NCBI RefSeq assembly: GCF_002953255.1
Contig: NZ_CP026498.1
Span: forward strand, 10,351,749 to 10,415,748
Source: Streptomyces sp. CB01881
Lineage (GTDB): Bacteria; Actinomycetota; Actinomycetes; Streptomycetales; Streptomycetaceae
Length of the DNA stretch: 64,000 nucleotides
Direction of reading: 5' to 3'
The notes below the pieces were generated by a model. It was not told the DNA's origin and did not search any database. It saw only the letters and a program-made list of their open reading frames with translations. Positions 26,997-35,888 of this stretch are shown here, in pieces (the first letter of the stretch is position 1; every line of letters starts with the position of its first letter). The translations under genes and the position numbers were made by a program.

Positions 26997-27671
26997 TCAG
27001 TTGACGTAGACGTGCGGGCTGCCTGCGACCGAGCTGTCGACGACCGGCCCGTAGGTGGCGGAGAAGTAGCCGGTGGCGAAGCAGGTGCTGGGGCCGGAGA
27101 CCTTGGCGAACGCCTGGGAGGCGAACCCGATGGTCTGCCCGGTGTTGTTGGTGGTGCCGGAGATGCTCCCGGGCGCACGGTAGACGCAGGTCGTGGGGCC
27201 GAGGATGGTGTTCAGCACCACCGTGGTCTGAAGCGGGCCGGCGGTCGGGCTGAGGGTGACGGGGTTGCCGGCGGCGTCGCTCACCGAGTTGGTGTACGGC
27301 AGGTTGTTGACCGTGATGCTCTGCACGGAGATGACGCCGATGACGTTGGCGGTGCAGGAGCCGAAGGTGTGGCTGTTGAGCTGCTCCGTGGCCACGCCCG
27401 GCGCGGCCGGGTTGTTGGTGACGGTGGCGGAGAAGGAGGAGACGGCACACTTGATGCCGCTCGTTCCGGTCGCGCTGGAGTAGAAGGTCGCGTAGCTGCC
27501 GGAGGCCAGGTTGGCGGTCAGGACGTCGCCGACGGCGACGTCGGTGCCGGCGGCGCCGAGGCCGCCGTAGGTCAGTACGGCGGGACCGGCGGCCTGGGCG
27601 GGGGTGACGGCGGCGGTGGCCAGGGCGATGGCGGCGAGTGCCGCGGCGCCGAGGGTGCGGCGGATGCGCAT
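26997..27671 (-). CDS. Secreted protein, 224 residues, function unknown
   Basis: Begins MRIRRTLGAAALAAIALATAAV with a Sec-type signal peptide cleaved after AQAA. The mature part is Gly/Thr/Ser/Asn-rich and probably all beta, with four Cys (KCAVSSF, SCTANV, TCVYRAP, TCFATGYF) likely forming disulfides. It resembles streptomycete secreted proteins often labelled Tat or signal-sequence proteins, none with a defined role. GAGAGG is 6 nt before the ATG. Confidence 0.8.
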   Translation of the reverse strand: MRIRRTLGAAALAAIALATAAVTPAQAAGPAVLTYGGLGAAGTDVAVGDVLTANLASGSYATFYSSATGTSGIKCAVSSFSATVTNNPAAPGVATEQLNSHTFGSCTANVIGVISVQSITVNNLPYTNSVSDAAGNPVTLSPTAGPLQTTVVLNTILGPTTCVYRAPGSISGTTNNTGQTIGFASQAFAKVSGPSTCFATGYFSATYGPVVDSSVAGSPHVYVN

Positions 27672-28089
27672 GGGGTGCCTCTCTCCGTGCGGAGTTCTGG
27701 GTGGGGGAGCCCGCGGAAGTCGCGCGGTGGTACGCGTGGTGCTACGCGCGGCGGGGTGGCGCAGGGGTGCCGCGGCGGGCGCGGCGGAGTGGGTGCCGGG
27801 CGGCGCGTGGTGATGCGTGGTGGCGCGTGCCGGCACGTCGGCGGTGCACTGTGGGGGAAGGTGCTTCCGGTGGTGCGGCGGGCCCGGCGCCACGGGCCCG
27901 CCCGTACGGCGAGGAGGTGCAGGGAGTGCGTGGGGTGCATGCCGACGGCTGCCACCGGCGCATGCGTTCGCCATACTGAACAGTCGGAACGCGTGAAGGC
28001 CCCCGGCGGCTGATGCCGCGAGTGGGAAACCTGCGAGTGTTGTAAACCAGCCCTTGCGTCAATGTCAATACAGAGCACAGGAGTTGGCG

Positions 28090-28803
28090 ATGAACCGGGA
28101 TGCCCTCCAAGGCGCCGAGGCGCTGCTGCTGCCGGGCGCGCGCGCCGGCCGTGACCCGGCCCGCTCCATCAAGCGCGGCCCGAGCCGGCTGCCGCCCGGG
28201 GTGGTCGCGGCCACCCAGCGCGAGCGGCTGCTCGACGGCCTGGTCCACACCGTGGCGCAACACGGGTACCAGCACGCCACGGTGAGCGACATCTGCCGCG
28301 CGGCGGGCGTGACCCGACCGGTCTTCTACGAGCTGTTCAGCGGCAAGGAGGACGCCTTCCTCGCTGCTCACCGGTACGGCACCGGGGTGGTGATGCGGCG
28401 GATGGCGGCAGCGTTCGCGGCGGCGCCCGACTGGTGCACCGGTATCCGCGAGGCCCTGCGCGCGCTGCTCGGCCTGCTGGCGGGCGTGCCGGCGTTCGCC
28501 ACCATGGCGGTCATCGAGATCGAGGCGCTGGGCCCGGCCGGGCGCCAGGAGATCGCCCAACTCCTCAGTCGCTTCCGGGCGTTCTTCGCCGAGGTGCCCG
28601 AACCCCCCGGCGGCGTAGGGGCGGAGGCGCTGGTGGACGCGGTGGTCGGCGGCGTCTACCGCACCCTGCACCGTGCGGTGGACGCTGGGCGGACAGAGCA
28701 ACTTCCCGATCTGCTACCGGCGTTGAGCCTCTTCTGCCTGGCGCCGTTCCTCGGTCCGGCGGAGGCGGAACGCCGGCTCTCGGCTTCACCGCAGCAGAGT
28801 TGA
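28090..28803 (+). CDS. TetR/AcrR-family regulator
   Basis: A 237-residue regulator with an extended N-terminus and helix-turn-helix at about 45-90 (VSDICRAAGVTRPVFYELFSGKEDAFLAA). The C-terminal domain is helical. AGGAG is 7 nt before the ATG. It precedes the DUF6230-DUF6114 pair by about 200 bp on the same strand and may control it or the divergent secreted protein gene; targets are inference. Confidence 0.87.
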   Translation: MNRDALQGAEALLLPGARAGRDPARSIKRGPSRLPPGVVAATQRERLLDGLVHTVAQHGYQHATVSDICRAAGVTRPVFYELFSGKEDAFLAAHRYGTGVVMRRMAAAFAAAPDWCTGIREALRALLGLLAGVPAFATMAVIEIEALGPAGRQEIAQLLSRFRAFFAEVPEPPGGVGAEALVDAVVGGVYRTLHRAVDAGRTEQLPDLLPALSLFCLAPFLGPAEAERRLSASPQQS

Positions 28804-29008
28804 TGGTGCGTCACAAACGCCGGTGAGTGATCCTTCGTGCACCCGTATTGACCCGCCGGATACCGGGCAGTAGCTTTCCAGTTACCGACTGCGGTCCGAC
28901 CGGCCCGCCCCGCTGCCAAGGGGCGGCCCACCGGCCGGGCCGCAGAACGCTGTCCGCGCCAGGACAACGTGCCAGTGCCTGCACATCCCACCACCCGAGG
29001 GAGCACAC

Positions 29009-29656
29009 ATGGCCACGTCCGAGGACGCCGCCCCCACGCCCGAAACCACCGGGACACCCGCCGGGACGAGAGGGAGGGTCCGGCTTCGGCGCACCGCGCT
29101 GATGGCCGTTCCCGCCGTCGCCGTCGGTGCCGTCCTGATGACCCTCACGGCGCAGGGCGTGCTCGCCGCCCAGTTCGCCATCTCCGGAATGCCGTTCACC
29201 GTCACCGCCGACAGTCTGGACGGCGTCGGCTTCGAGCAGTTCGGCAGCCTGGACCACATGATCGACGGCAGCCCGAACGCCGGTGACACCGGCGGCCAGG
29301 TGCTGGTCGCCGTCTCGGCGATCAAGCAGGCCGAGCTGACCAAACTCTGCCAGAGCGTCGACCTCGGCGGCATCAACCTGCTGATCAGGGCCGGCGACGG
29401 CGGCACCCCCGTCACCGCCACCGACCTCACCACCGACTCGGACCTGCTCTCCGGCGACGCGTCGTTCAAGAACATCGAGATCGGCGGCGACGCCAGTACC
29501 TACACCAAGGCGGGCGTGAAGGGCCTGCCGGGCGTGTTCGGGCAGCAGGCCGACACCGTCACCATCAAGAACCTGAGGCAGCACAACTACGCCACCACCG
29601 CAGGGGCGTTCAAGCTGCCCAACCTGCGGCTGAGCTTCAGCTCGGAGGGCTGCTGA
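29009..29656 (+). CDS. DUF6230-family exported protein
   Basis: A 215-residue protein with a long polar N-terminus, then a hydrophobic signal or anchor (TALMAVPAVAVGAVLMTLTA) and a beta-rich exported domain (AISGMPFTVTADSLDG; DTVTIKNLRQHNYATTAGAF). This family is paired with DUF6114 across Streptomycetaceae; its role is unknown. GAGGGAG precedes the ATG. The next gene starts 2 bp after the stop. Confidence 0.85.
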   Translation: MATSEDAAPTPETTGTPAGTRGRVRLRRTALMAVPAVAVGAVLMTLTAQGVLAAQFAISGMPFTVTADSLDGVGFEQFGSLDHMIDGSPNAGDTGGQVLVAVSAIKQAELTKLCQSVDLGGINLLIRAGDGGTPVTATDLTTDSDLLSGDASFKNIEIGGDASTYTKAGVKGLPGVFGQQADTVTIKNLRQHNYATTAGAFKLPNLRLSFSSEGC

Positions 29657-29658
29657 CG

Positions 29659-30228
29659 GTGGCCGCCGATCCCGTACCCGAGGCCGACGGGGCAGCCACT
29701 GGGGAGGCCGGGCCCGCTGGGGCGACGGCGCCCACCACGGCGGCGCAGACGACCGAGCCCGCGGGGACGGCCGAGTCCGCGGGGACGGCCGAGTCCGCGG
29801 GGACGGCCGCCGTGGCGACGCGCGGCGCCGGGGGCTGGCGAGGCTGGCGGGGCCGGCGGCCGTTCTGGGGCGGTCTGCTGGTGCTGCTGGGCGGCGCGGA
29901 GATCCTCTTCACCCTGCGGGCCCCGCTGCCCGTCGTCCTGCACATCGGGATGCAGGGACTGGCCGGCTACCTGGTGCCGATCGTGATGACGGTCTGCGGT
30001 GTGCTGATCCTGCTCAACCCCGCCCAACGGCTGTTCTACTCCGTCCTCGCCGTCCTCAGCTCGCTGGCCAGCTGGATCACCTCCAACCTGGGCGGCTTCC
30101 TGGTCGGCATGATCATCGGAGTCCTGGGCGCCTGCCTCACCTTCGGCTGGCTCCCCGACCAGCCCCCACGCCGCCGCCGGCTCCGCCGCTCACCGGCCGC
30201 CAAGGCACCCGGCCCGGCCGAGGCCTGA
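29659..30228 (+). CDS. DUF6114-family membrane protein
   Basis: A 189-residue protein with an Ala/Thr/Glu-rich N-terminal tail containing a repeated AESAGT unit (about 35-52), then about four membrane helices from WGGLLVLLGGAEILFTL onward and an Arg-rich cytoplasmic end. It is the constant partner of DUF6230, immediately upstream, and probably forms a membrane complex with it. GTG start. A strong terminator follows. Confidence 0.85.
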   Translation: MAADPVPEADGAATGEAGPAGATAPTTAAQTTEPAGTAESAGTAESAGTAAVATRGAGGWRGWRGRRPFWGGLLVLLGGAEILFTLRAPLPVVLHIGMQGLAGYLVPIVMTVCGVLILLNPAQRLFYSVLAVLSSLASWITSNLGGFLVGMIIGVLGACLTFGWLPDQPPRRRRLRRSPAAKAPGPAEA

Positions 30229-30248
30229 CCCGGCTCCACCCAAGACGC

Positions 30249-30293
30249 GGCGCCCCGCCCCCGGTGATGGGAGAGCACCGGGGGCGGGGCGCC
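30249..30293 (+). terminator. 18-bp perfect stem terminator after DUF6114
   Basis: Arms 30249-30266 and 30276-30293 are exact complements around a 9-nt loop. It closes the DUF6230-DUF6114 unit and marks the edge of the mobile island. Confidence 0.85.
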
Positions 30294-30413
30294 GTGAACT
30301 GTTCTCCGAGGTTGAACTTACATGGCAGGAACCATACTTCGCTCAAATGGGGCAGGGCTTCTGCTGCTTCTCCGAGGTGTCGTGTCACATTTGGTCACAG
30401 TCCATAGCGATCT

Positions 30414-30752
30414 TCAGCCCAGTAGCTCGCCCGGCTTGTCCGAGCCAGCCTTGAGACTCTGCGGGTCAGGGCGCACGTAGATCCGCTTGGTGAAGGAGAG
30501 ATCTGCGTGCCCGGCTCAGGCCGACACCCCGTTGTCGGGCGCGCCGTTGTTGGCCATCGACGAGAGCACAGCGTGGCGGGCGTCGTAGAGACGAACCCTC
30601 CGGACGCCGGCCTGCTTCATCAGCCGCTGGGCGTGCCAACGGAGCTTGTCGGTTGTGAACGGGCGACCCAACTCGTCAACCAGGACGTAGCCGGAGTCCT
30701 CACCGACGACGAACGCGCCGCCGTCGACGACGGCCAGGCTGTCATCGACCAA
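30414..30752 (-). pseudogene. C-terminal remnant of a tyrosine integrase with an internal TGA
   Basis: Encodes the end of an actinobacterial phage-type integrase: SGYVLVDELGRPFTTDKLRWHAQRLMKQAGVRRVRLYDARHA, where RLYDARHA carries the catalytic R-x-x-H region (quoted as landmarks, positions about 30570-30700). After GVSA a TGA stands where the family has Trp; the frame continues with AGHADLSFTKRIYV, containing the catalytic His and Tyr, to a stop at 30414. The N-terminal two thirds are missing. It is therefore dead, and marks an old integrative element. A short direct repeat TTCTCCGAGGT (30302 and 30369) lies beyond its end. Confidence 0.8.
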
Positions 30753-30923
30753 CTCCTGGCACGACTCACCGACGTCCCTTCCCGGGCGGGCCCGACACCA
30801 CGCCAGCTCGGAATACCTGCGACAGTCACGTTGCTTTCCGTCGTCGGGTCCGGCACAGCAAGCAGCCGGCGAGGAGCTACGAAGAGCCGTTCACAACTGG
30901 CGGCACCAACTGAAGGGCGAAGC

Positions 30924-31678
30924 GTGACGTCACAACCTGCCCCGGATCTGGCCAGTCTCTATCCTGAACTCGGCCAGGACGGCACGCTCCAGATCGCCCT
31001 GCAGAAGCCGTTCACCATGCTGGATATCGCTTCGACGTGCTCCCCGAACGAGCGCCAGGGTGGAAGCGATCAGGAGCTCGGGCGGATAGTGACAGCCGGA
31101 CGACGAATGCTCACCTGGGCATCCAGGACCGCTGCTTCGTCATGAGCTTCTGGGAACGCGGTGTCGCGATGGCCAAGGGCACGACAAGCAATTTGAATGA
31201 GGCTGCCACGGCTACCGGGGTCTGGCAGTCCGGCGCCAACCTGGAGGATCTGCGAGCCGCATGCCCGTTCGTCCACTATGGCACGCTCGCCGAGGCCCAC
31301 GAGCGCGGCACCGCAATCGAGACCATGTGGACGATCTACCGTCAGGTCGCAGCGTCACACGTCGACCACGACCTCATCGAAGCGTCTTACGCACAGCCAC
31401 AGCTCCGAGCCTTGTTCCCCTTCCACAGCCACATGTCGCTGAACTTCAGCCGCTGCACCGGATTCCCCTACACCCACGACGTTCCAGTGGTTACTCCCGT
31501 GGACGGGAAATACCGTGTCACCTGGTGGAAGACCCGCTCGCCTCACGGACCGGCGGACATCGGAGAGGCTGACAACCCGCGTGACGCTGTTGCCTTGGTC
31601 GTCGCCCACCTTCCCCCCGAGTGCGGGCCGGCAGTCGTCGGCACTGCCAATGACCTTGACAAGTCAGATTCCACATAA
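30924..31678 (+). pseudogene. DUF6193 protein gene with a one-base frameshift
   Basis: The N-terminal part (MTSQPAPDLASLYPELGQDG...IALQ) reads from GTG 30924, which has GAAGGG upstream. The rest (AVHHAGYRFDVLPERAPGWKR, then SFWERGVAMAKG, NLEDLRAACPFV, FSRCTGFPYT and GEADNPRDAVALVVAHLPPECGPAV) is in the next frame to the stop at 31678. Adding one G at about 31007 joins them into a normal DUF6193 protein (annotated elsewhere as natural-product biosynthesis-like, function unproven). It could be real decay or a sequencing error. Confidence 0.75.
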
Positions 31679-31680
31679 CG

Positions 31681-31890
31681 CCATGGGAAACGGTCTACGC
31701 CTACTTCGCCCGCTGGCAGAAGGGGGGAGTGTTCGAGCAGCTCAACGGCCTGTTATGCCGCCTCGTCCGCATCCGCGAGGGGCGCAACCCCGAGCCGACG
31801 GCGTGCATCATCGACTCGCAGAGTGTGAAGAGCTCCATGAACGCTCCCGCCGCCACGCAGTGCGCCGACGTCGGGAAGAAGATCGTGGGC
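31681..31890 (+). pseudogene. IS5-family transposase, left fragment
   Basis: Frame starting PWETVYAYFARWQKGGVFEQL, then TACIIDSQSVKSS with the first catalytic Asp, and ending CADVGKKIVG, where the frame is cut by the Tn554-like element. The N-terminal third is missing; the fragment begins 2 bp after the DUF6193 stop, so an earlier deletion removed its front end. Confidence 0.85.
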
Positions 31891-31891
31891 A

Positions 31892-31903
31892 GTTATCTTG
31901 AGC
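31892..31903. repeat. Left terminal inverted repeat of the Tn554-like element
   Basis: GTTATCTTGAGC, exact complement of 35874-35885. Probable recombinase binding arm. Confidence 0.85.
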
Positions 31904-32010
31904 CAGCACCGAGGTGTCCTTCATGTAGGTGAAGCGTGCTGGAAGTCCCCCAACTTGCTTGGTGGATGCGGTTATCTGCCGCTGTCCATCACGGAGGAGT
32001 TGGAGGCGCG

Positions 32011-33128
32011 ATGCGCGTGCACAGGGTGCTGATGCCTGGGTCTACGACGGAGTCGTGGACGCTGCTGGGGGATGATCTGAGGCCTGTCGGTCCGGTGGAG
32101 TCGTTCCTCGCGTACCTGTCTGCGGTCGAGCGGTCACCGAACACCGTCAAGGCCTACGCCCACGATCTCAAGGACTGGTGGTGCTATCTCGACGGCCGCG
32201 GCCTGGACTGGAAGTCGGTCGACCTGGAGGTGATGGCCGGGTTCGTCGCCTGGTTGCGACTGCCGCCACCGGCCCGGAACGGGGCGGTGGCGGTCCTGCC
32301 GACGGTCGAGCACCACTGCACCGCGTCCAGCGTCAACCGCAAGCTCGCCGCGGTCAGCACGTTCTACGAGTTCCACGCCCGAGGCGGTGTCGAGGTTGCC
32401 GGCCTGCTGGTGACGATGCGCCCGGCCGGACGGCACCGGTCCGCGGCCACCTCCTACAAGCCGTTCCTGCAGCACGTCGCCTCCGGGAAGCCCGAGCGGA
32501 CCCGGACCATCAAGCTCAAGACCGGCCGGACGCACCCGCGCGTCCTGACCGCCGCCCAGGTCCAGAAGATCCTGGACGCCTGCGAACACCTGAGGGACCG
32601 GCTGCTGTTCGCCCTCCTCCTCGACACCGGCGTCCGCATCGGCGAGGCCCTCGGCCTGCGGCACGACGACGTCGCCATCGCCGAACGGCAGGTGACCGTG
32701 GTGCCGCGGCAGAACGACAACCGGGCCCGGGCGAAGGCCGGCCGCTCCCGCACGATCCCGGCGAGCGCGGACCTGATGCGGCTGTACTCGGACTACCTGC
32801 ACCGCGAGTATGGCGCCCTGGACTCCGACTACGTCTTCGTGAACCTCTTCGCCGAACCACACGGCCGTCCTTGGGGCTACCCGGCTGTTTACGACCTGGT
32901 CCAACGGCTCCGGAAGACCACGGGGATCGCCTTCGAACCCACCAATACCGCCACACCTACGCCACCTGGCTGCTGCGGCGGGGCGCCGGGATGGAGACGG
33001 TGAAGGAGTGTCTCGGGCACGCCTCGATCACCACGACGATCGACACATACGGTCACCTCACCGTCGAGGACGCCCGCCGCACCCTGGAGGAAGCTGGCTG
33101 GTTCACCGGCCGGGAGGTCCGGCTGTGA
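32011..33128 (+). pseudogene. tnpA: Tyrosine recombinase TnpA of the Tn554-like element, frameshifted
   Basis: The ATG at 32011 has GGAGG upstream. The N-terminal SAM-like domain (FLAYLSAVERSPNTVKAYAHDL) and the first catalytic Arg (LLDTGVRIGEALGLR, about residue 208-212) are in one frame. At about 32938-32940 the frame must slip back one base to read HQYRHTYATWLLRRG, LGHASITTTIDTYGHLT with the remaining His-Arg-His-Tyr catalytic residues. A run of CCC where CCCC is expected explains it. Corrected length is about 372 residues. As read, the protein lacks its active site. The TGA overlaps the GTG of the next recombinase gene. Decay, error or recoding are all possible. Confidence 0.85.
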
Positions 33129-35377
33129 CTGTTCCCGCCGAGAAGGCTCCGGGACGAACGAGGCTGCTTGAGCGGCTGATGGCCGTCGTCCGGCCAGAGT
33201 TCCGCACCGAGATCTACGTCCCCGCTCCGGACGACCCCGTGTTCGTCGCCGACGAGTGCACGGTCGCGGACTGCGACCGGACAGCGGCGTCGACCCGCCG
33301 CGGACTCTGCAATGCCCATGCCATCCGATTCCGCAAGCGCGGCTGCCCGCCGATGACGGACTTCCTTGCCGACCCGGGCCCGCCGGTGAGGGGCCGCAGA
33401 TCCCTGGCTGCCTGCGTCGTCGCCGGCTGCCGCTACGGACGCGGCGCCAAGAACGGCCTGTGCGCCAAGCACCGCGACCGGTGGGGTCGGGCCGGCAAGC
33501 CCGACCTGGCCGCCTGGGATGCCCCTGACCTGGCCCCGGGTGACAGCGCGGCCTCCGAGTGCCGGCTGCCGTGCTGCGACCTCTGGGTCGCCAGTCCCAC
33601 GAAGTTCTTCTGCGCGGGCCACGACGACCGGTGGCAGCGTCATGGCCGGCCCGACCCCGACCGTTTCATCGCCGACTGCGAACTGGTCGGAACCGCCAGC
33701 ATCGATCTGCGAGACCTGGCAGCACAGTTGAGACTGGAGATCCAGTACGCACTGCAGTGCCGACACGACGCCCGATCCCGGACCGCCGCCCCTCGCCTGG
33801 TCATGCCGGCCGTCCGGCGCGTCACCGCACTCGGGATCACGTCGCTGCTGGACCTGTCAGAACAGCAGTGGCGCCGACAAGTCGGAGCCCAGGCCGCCGA
33901 GTCGCTCCTGTTCCTGCTCGATGCCCGTGATGCGCTGGAAGCTCTGCGGGACGGAATCGGCTGGGAGATCGAATACTCCAGGAATGTGTGGCGGCTGGAC
34001 AGGCTTCCGGGCATCACCACTTCGGCCGGGCGTCCCTGCCCGCGCGCTCGGCTGCGGTTCGACCGCATCACCCAGCCCTGGCTGCGTGAGCTGGGCAAAC
34101 GGTGGACGAGGCTGCGGCTGACGTCCGGGCTGAGCATCGGCGCCGCCCGGGCCGGGGCCGACGCTCTCATCTGCTTCAGCGGCTTCCTCACGTTCGTCGG
34201 CGTCGACGCGCTCGCGCAGGTCGACCGGCCGCTGCTGGAGCGCTACCTCGCGCACGTGATGTCACAGCCCGGCGGGCACGGCATGAAGAAGACGCGGATC
34301 GGCTCGCTCAACCTGTTCTTCCAGAACATCCGGCAGCACGGCTGGGAGCACACTCTGCCCGGCACTGCGGCCTTCTACGTCGGCGACGTCCCACCGGTCC
34401 CCGAGCAGGTCGACCGCCGCCTCGCCGAGTACGTCATGACCCAGGTCGAATCGCCCGGCAACCTCGACCGTTGGCCCGACGCGGCCGGCCGCCTCGTCAC
34501 GCTCATCCTCACCCGTTGCGGACTTCGGATCTCCAGCGCCTTGGCCCTCGACTTCGACTGCCTCCTCCACGACGGCCAAGGCGCTCCCTACCTGCGCTAC
34601 TTCAACACCAAGATGAGGCGCGAGGCGGCCGTGCCGATCGACGAGGAACTCGAAGCAGCTATCCGCGACCAGCAACGCCGGGTGCTGGGCCGCTGGCCGG
34701 ACGGGACGCCCTGCCTGCTGCCCCGCCAACGCGCCAACGTCTCGGGGAGTCTCCCGCTGGCGGACGGCACTTACCGACGGATGCTCGGCCGCTGGCTGGC
34801 GACCTGCGAGGTCCGTGACGAACACGGCCGAGCCGTGCATCTGACGCCCCACCAGTGGCGGCACACGTTCGCCTGCCGACTCATCAACCGGGACGTCCCG
34901 CAAGAGGTCGTCCGGGTCCTCCTGGACCACGACTCGCACAAGATGACCTCGCACTACGCCAAGATCACCGACCAGACCGTGCGGCGGCACTGGGAGACGG
35001 CGACCAGGGTCAACATCAAGGGCGAACGCGTGACCCTCGATCCCGACGGGCCGCTCGACCAGGCCCAGTGGGCCAAGACCCGCTACGGAATCGCCACCCA
35101 GACCCTGCCCAACGGCTACTGCGGACTGCCCGTCCAGAAGACCTGCCCACACGCCAACGCCTGCCTGACCTGCCCAGTCTTCCTCACCGGACCCGAGTTC
35201 CTGCCCGAGCTTCGCGAACAGCGCACCCGCACATTGACGCTGATCGACAACGCGAAGAGCTGCGGCCACACCCGCGTCGCCGAGATGAACCAGCAGGTCA
35301 CCAACAACCTCGACCGCATGATCAGCGAGCTGGAAGACGGCCAGGACGAACACGAGGAGACCGCGGATGCCAGCTGA
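33125..35377 (+). CDS. tnpB: Tyrosine recombinase TnpB of the Tn554-like element
   Basis: A 750-residue recombinase, intact. The N-terminal 180 residues hold three copies of a Cys/His module of type ECxxxxC...GLCNAHxxRxxxxG (about 44-76, 96-127, 145-178), probable zinc fingers for DNA recognition. The catalytic domain has Arg in TRCGLRISSAL (about 463-470), HQWRHTFACRL (about 576), LLDHDSHKMTSHYAKI with the nucleophilic Tyr (about 611). A C-terminal Cys cluster (KTCPHANACLTCPVF) follows. TnpB proteins act with TnpA in excision and insertion. Start GTG overlaps the tnpA stop and the end overlaps tnpC by 11 bp. Confidence 0.9.
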   Translation: MTVPAEKAPGRTRLLERLMAVVRPEFRTEIYVPAPDDPVFVADECTVADCDRTAASTRRGLCNAHAIRFRKRGCPPMTDFLADPGPPVRGRRSLAACVVAGCRYGRGAKNGLCAKHRDRWGRAGKPDLAAWDAPDLAPGDSAASECRLPCCDLWVASPTKFFCAGHDDRWQRHGRPDPDRFIADCELVGTASIDLRDLAAQLRLEIQYALQCRHDARSRTAAPRLVMPAVRRVTALGITSLLDLSEQQWRRQVGAQAAESLLFLLDARDALEALRDGIGWEIEYSRNVWRLDRLPGITTSAGRPCPRARLRFDRITQPWLRELGKRWTRLRLTSGLSIGAARAGADALICFSGFLTFVGVDALAQVDRPLLERYLAHVMSQPGGHGMKKTRIGSLNLFFQNIRQHGWEHTLPGTAAFYVGDVPPVPEQVDRRLAEYVMTQVESPGNLDRWPDAAGRLVTLILTRCGLRISSALALDFDCLLHDGQGAPYLRYFNTKMRREAAVPIDEELEAAIRDQQRRVLGRWPDGTPCLLPRQRANVSGSLPLADGTYRRMLGRWLATCEVRDEHGRAVHLTPHQWRHTFACRLINRDVPQEVVRVLLDHDSHKMTSHYAKITDQTVRRHWETATRVNIKGERVTLDPDGPLDQAQWAKTRYGIATQTLPNGYCGLPVQKTCPHANACLTCPVFLTGPEFLPELREQRTRTLTLIDNAKSCGHTRVAEMNQQVTNNLDRMISELEDGQDEHEETADAS

Positions 35378-35810
35378 CAACGCCCACCTGATCGTCGCGG
35401 CAGCCCGCCGACGGGCCGCGGCGACCCGCCGACGCGCGACCTCAGCCCTGCGGCGGATGGACGCCACCGGCACCGTGATCACCTTCGAGACAGTCGCCCG
35501 CGAAGCAGGCGTCTCCCGGTCCTGGCTCTACAACCAGCCCGACCTGAGAGCCGAGATCGAACGTCTCCGAGCCCGGCACCGGCCCGTCCCCGCAGCCCGA
35601 CCGGTTCCCGACCGACAACGAGCCTCCGACGCCTCGCTGCTGCGACGCCTGGAGGCCGCCACTGAACGCAACCGCCAACTGGAGTCCGAGAACAAGGAGT
35701 TGCGGGATGCCCTCACCCACGCGCTCGGGGAACGACGCACCGCCGACCTGCCAGGCCACCCCCACGACACGCCGAAGAAGAAATCTTCCGCTGCCATCGG
35801 ACCCTGCTGA
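35367..35810 (+). CDS. tnpC: TnpC-like DUF6262 protein
   Basis: A 147-residue basic protein. The N-terminal half contains a helix-turn-helix (TFETVAREAGVSRSWLYNQPDL) preceded by an Ala/Arg-rich helix; the C-terminal half is a coiled coil (LRRLEAATERNRQLESENKEL). TnpC of Tn554 influences efficiency and orientation of transposition, and this family occupies the same position here. Its ATG lies inside the end of tnpB. Confidence 0.85.
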   Translation: MPADNAHLIVAAARRRAAATRRRATSALRRMDATGTVITFETVAREAGVSRSWLYNQPDLRAEIERLRARHRPVPAARPVPDRQRASDASLLRRLEAATERNRQLESENKELRDALTHALGERRTADLPGHPHDTPKKKSSAAIGPC

Positions 35811-35873
35811 CCGAGCGTCATGAACACCGTCCACCACACATCGCACCAGGTCAGCAGCCTGCGAGTAGGGCAA

Positions 35874-35885
35874 GCTCAAGATAAC
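35874..35885. repeat. Right terminal inverted repeat of the Tn554-like element
   Basis: GCTCAAGATAAC, exact complement of the left end. About 64 bp of non-coding sequence separate it from tnpC. Confidence 0.85.
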
Positions 35886-35888
35886 GTC

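Larger units (their letters stand above)
31891..35888. mobile_element. Tn554-like element, 3998 bp, inserted in an IS5 transposase gene
   Basis: Ends carry a perfect 12-bp inverted repeat, GTTATCTTGAGC at 31892-31903 and its complement at 35874-35885. The element encodes three overlapping genes in the Tn554 order (two tyrosine recombinases and a small TnpC-like protein) and no cargo. Deleting 31891-35888 joins the Gly codon ending GKKIVG to the Arg codon beginning RKRYIVTDT, restoring the IS5 transposase frame, so the boundaries are defined to within one ambiguous C. No target duplication is seen, as expected of Tn554 relatives, which use site-specific recombination. A subterminal dyad CCAGCAC/GTGCTGG lies at 31903-31942. 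Confidence 0.88.

Noticed and set aside
27742..28701. Minus-strand frames over the TetR gene at 28090
   Set aside because: Antisense shadows of a protein with a clear helix-turn-helix.
30294..30413. tRNA-derived attachment site for the integrase remnant
   Set aside because: No cloverleaf or T-arm sequence is visible; only an 11-bp direct repeat.
34102..35391. Plus-strand frames inside tnpB
   Set aside because: Arg/Pro-rich frame-shifted shadows; the tnpB frame is continuous with catalytic motifs.
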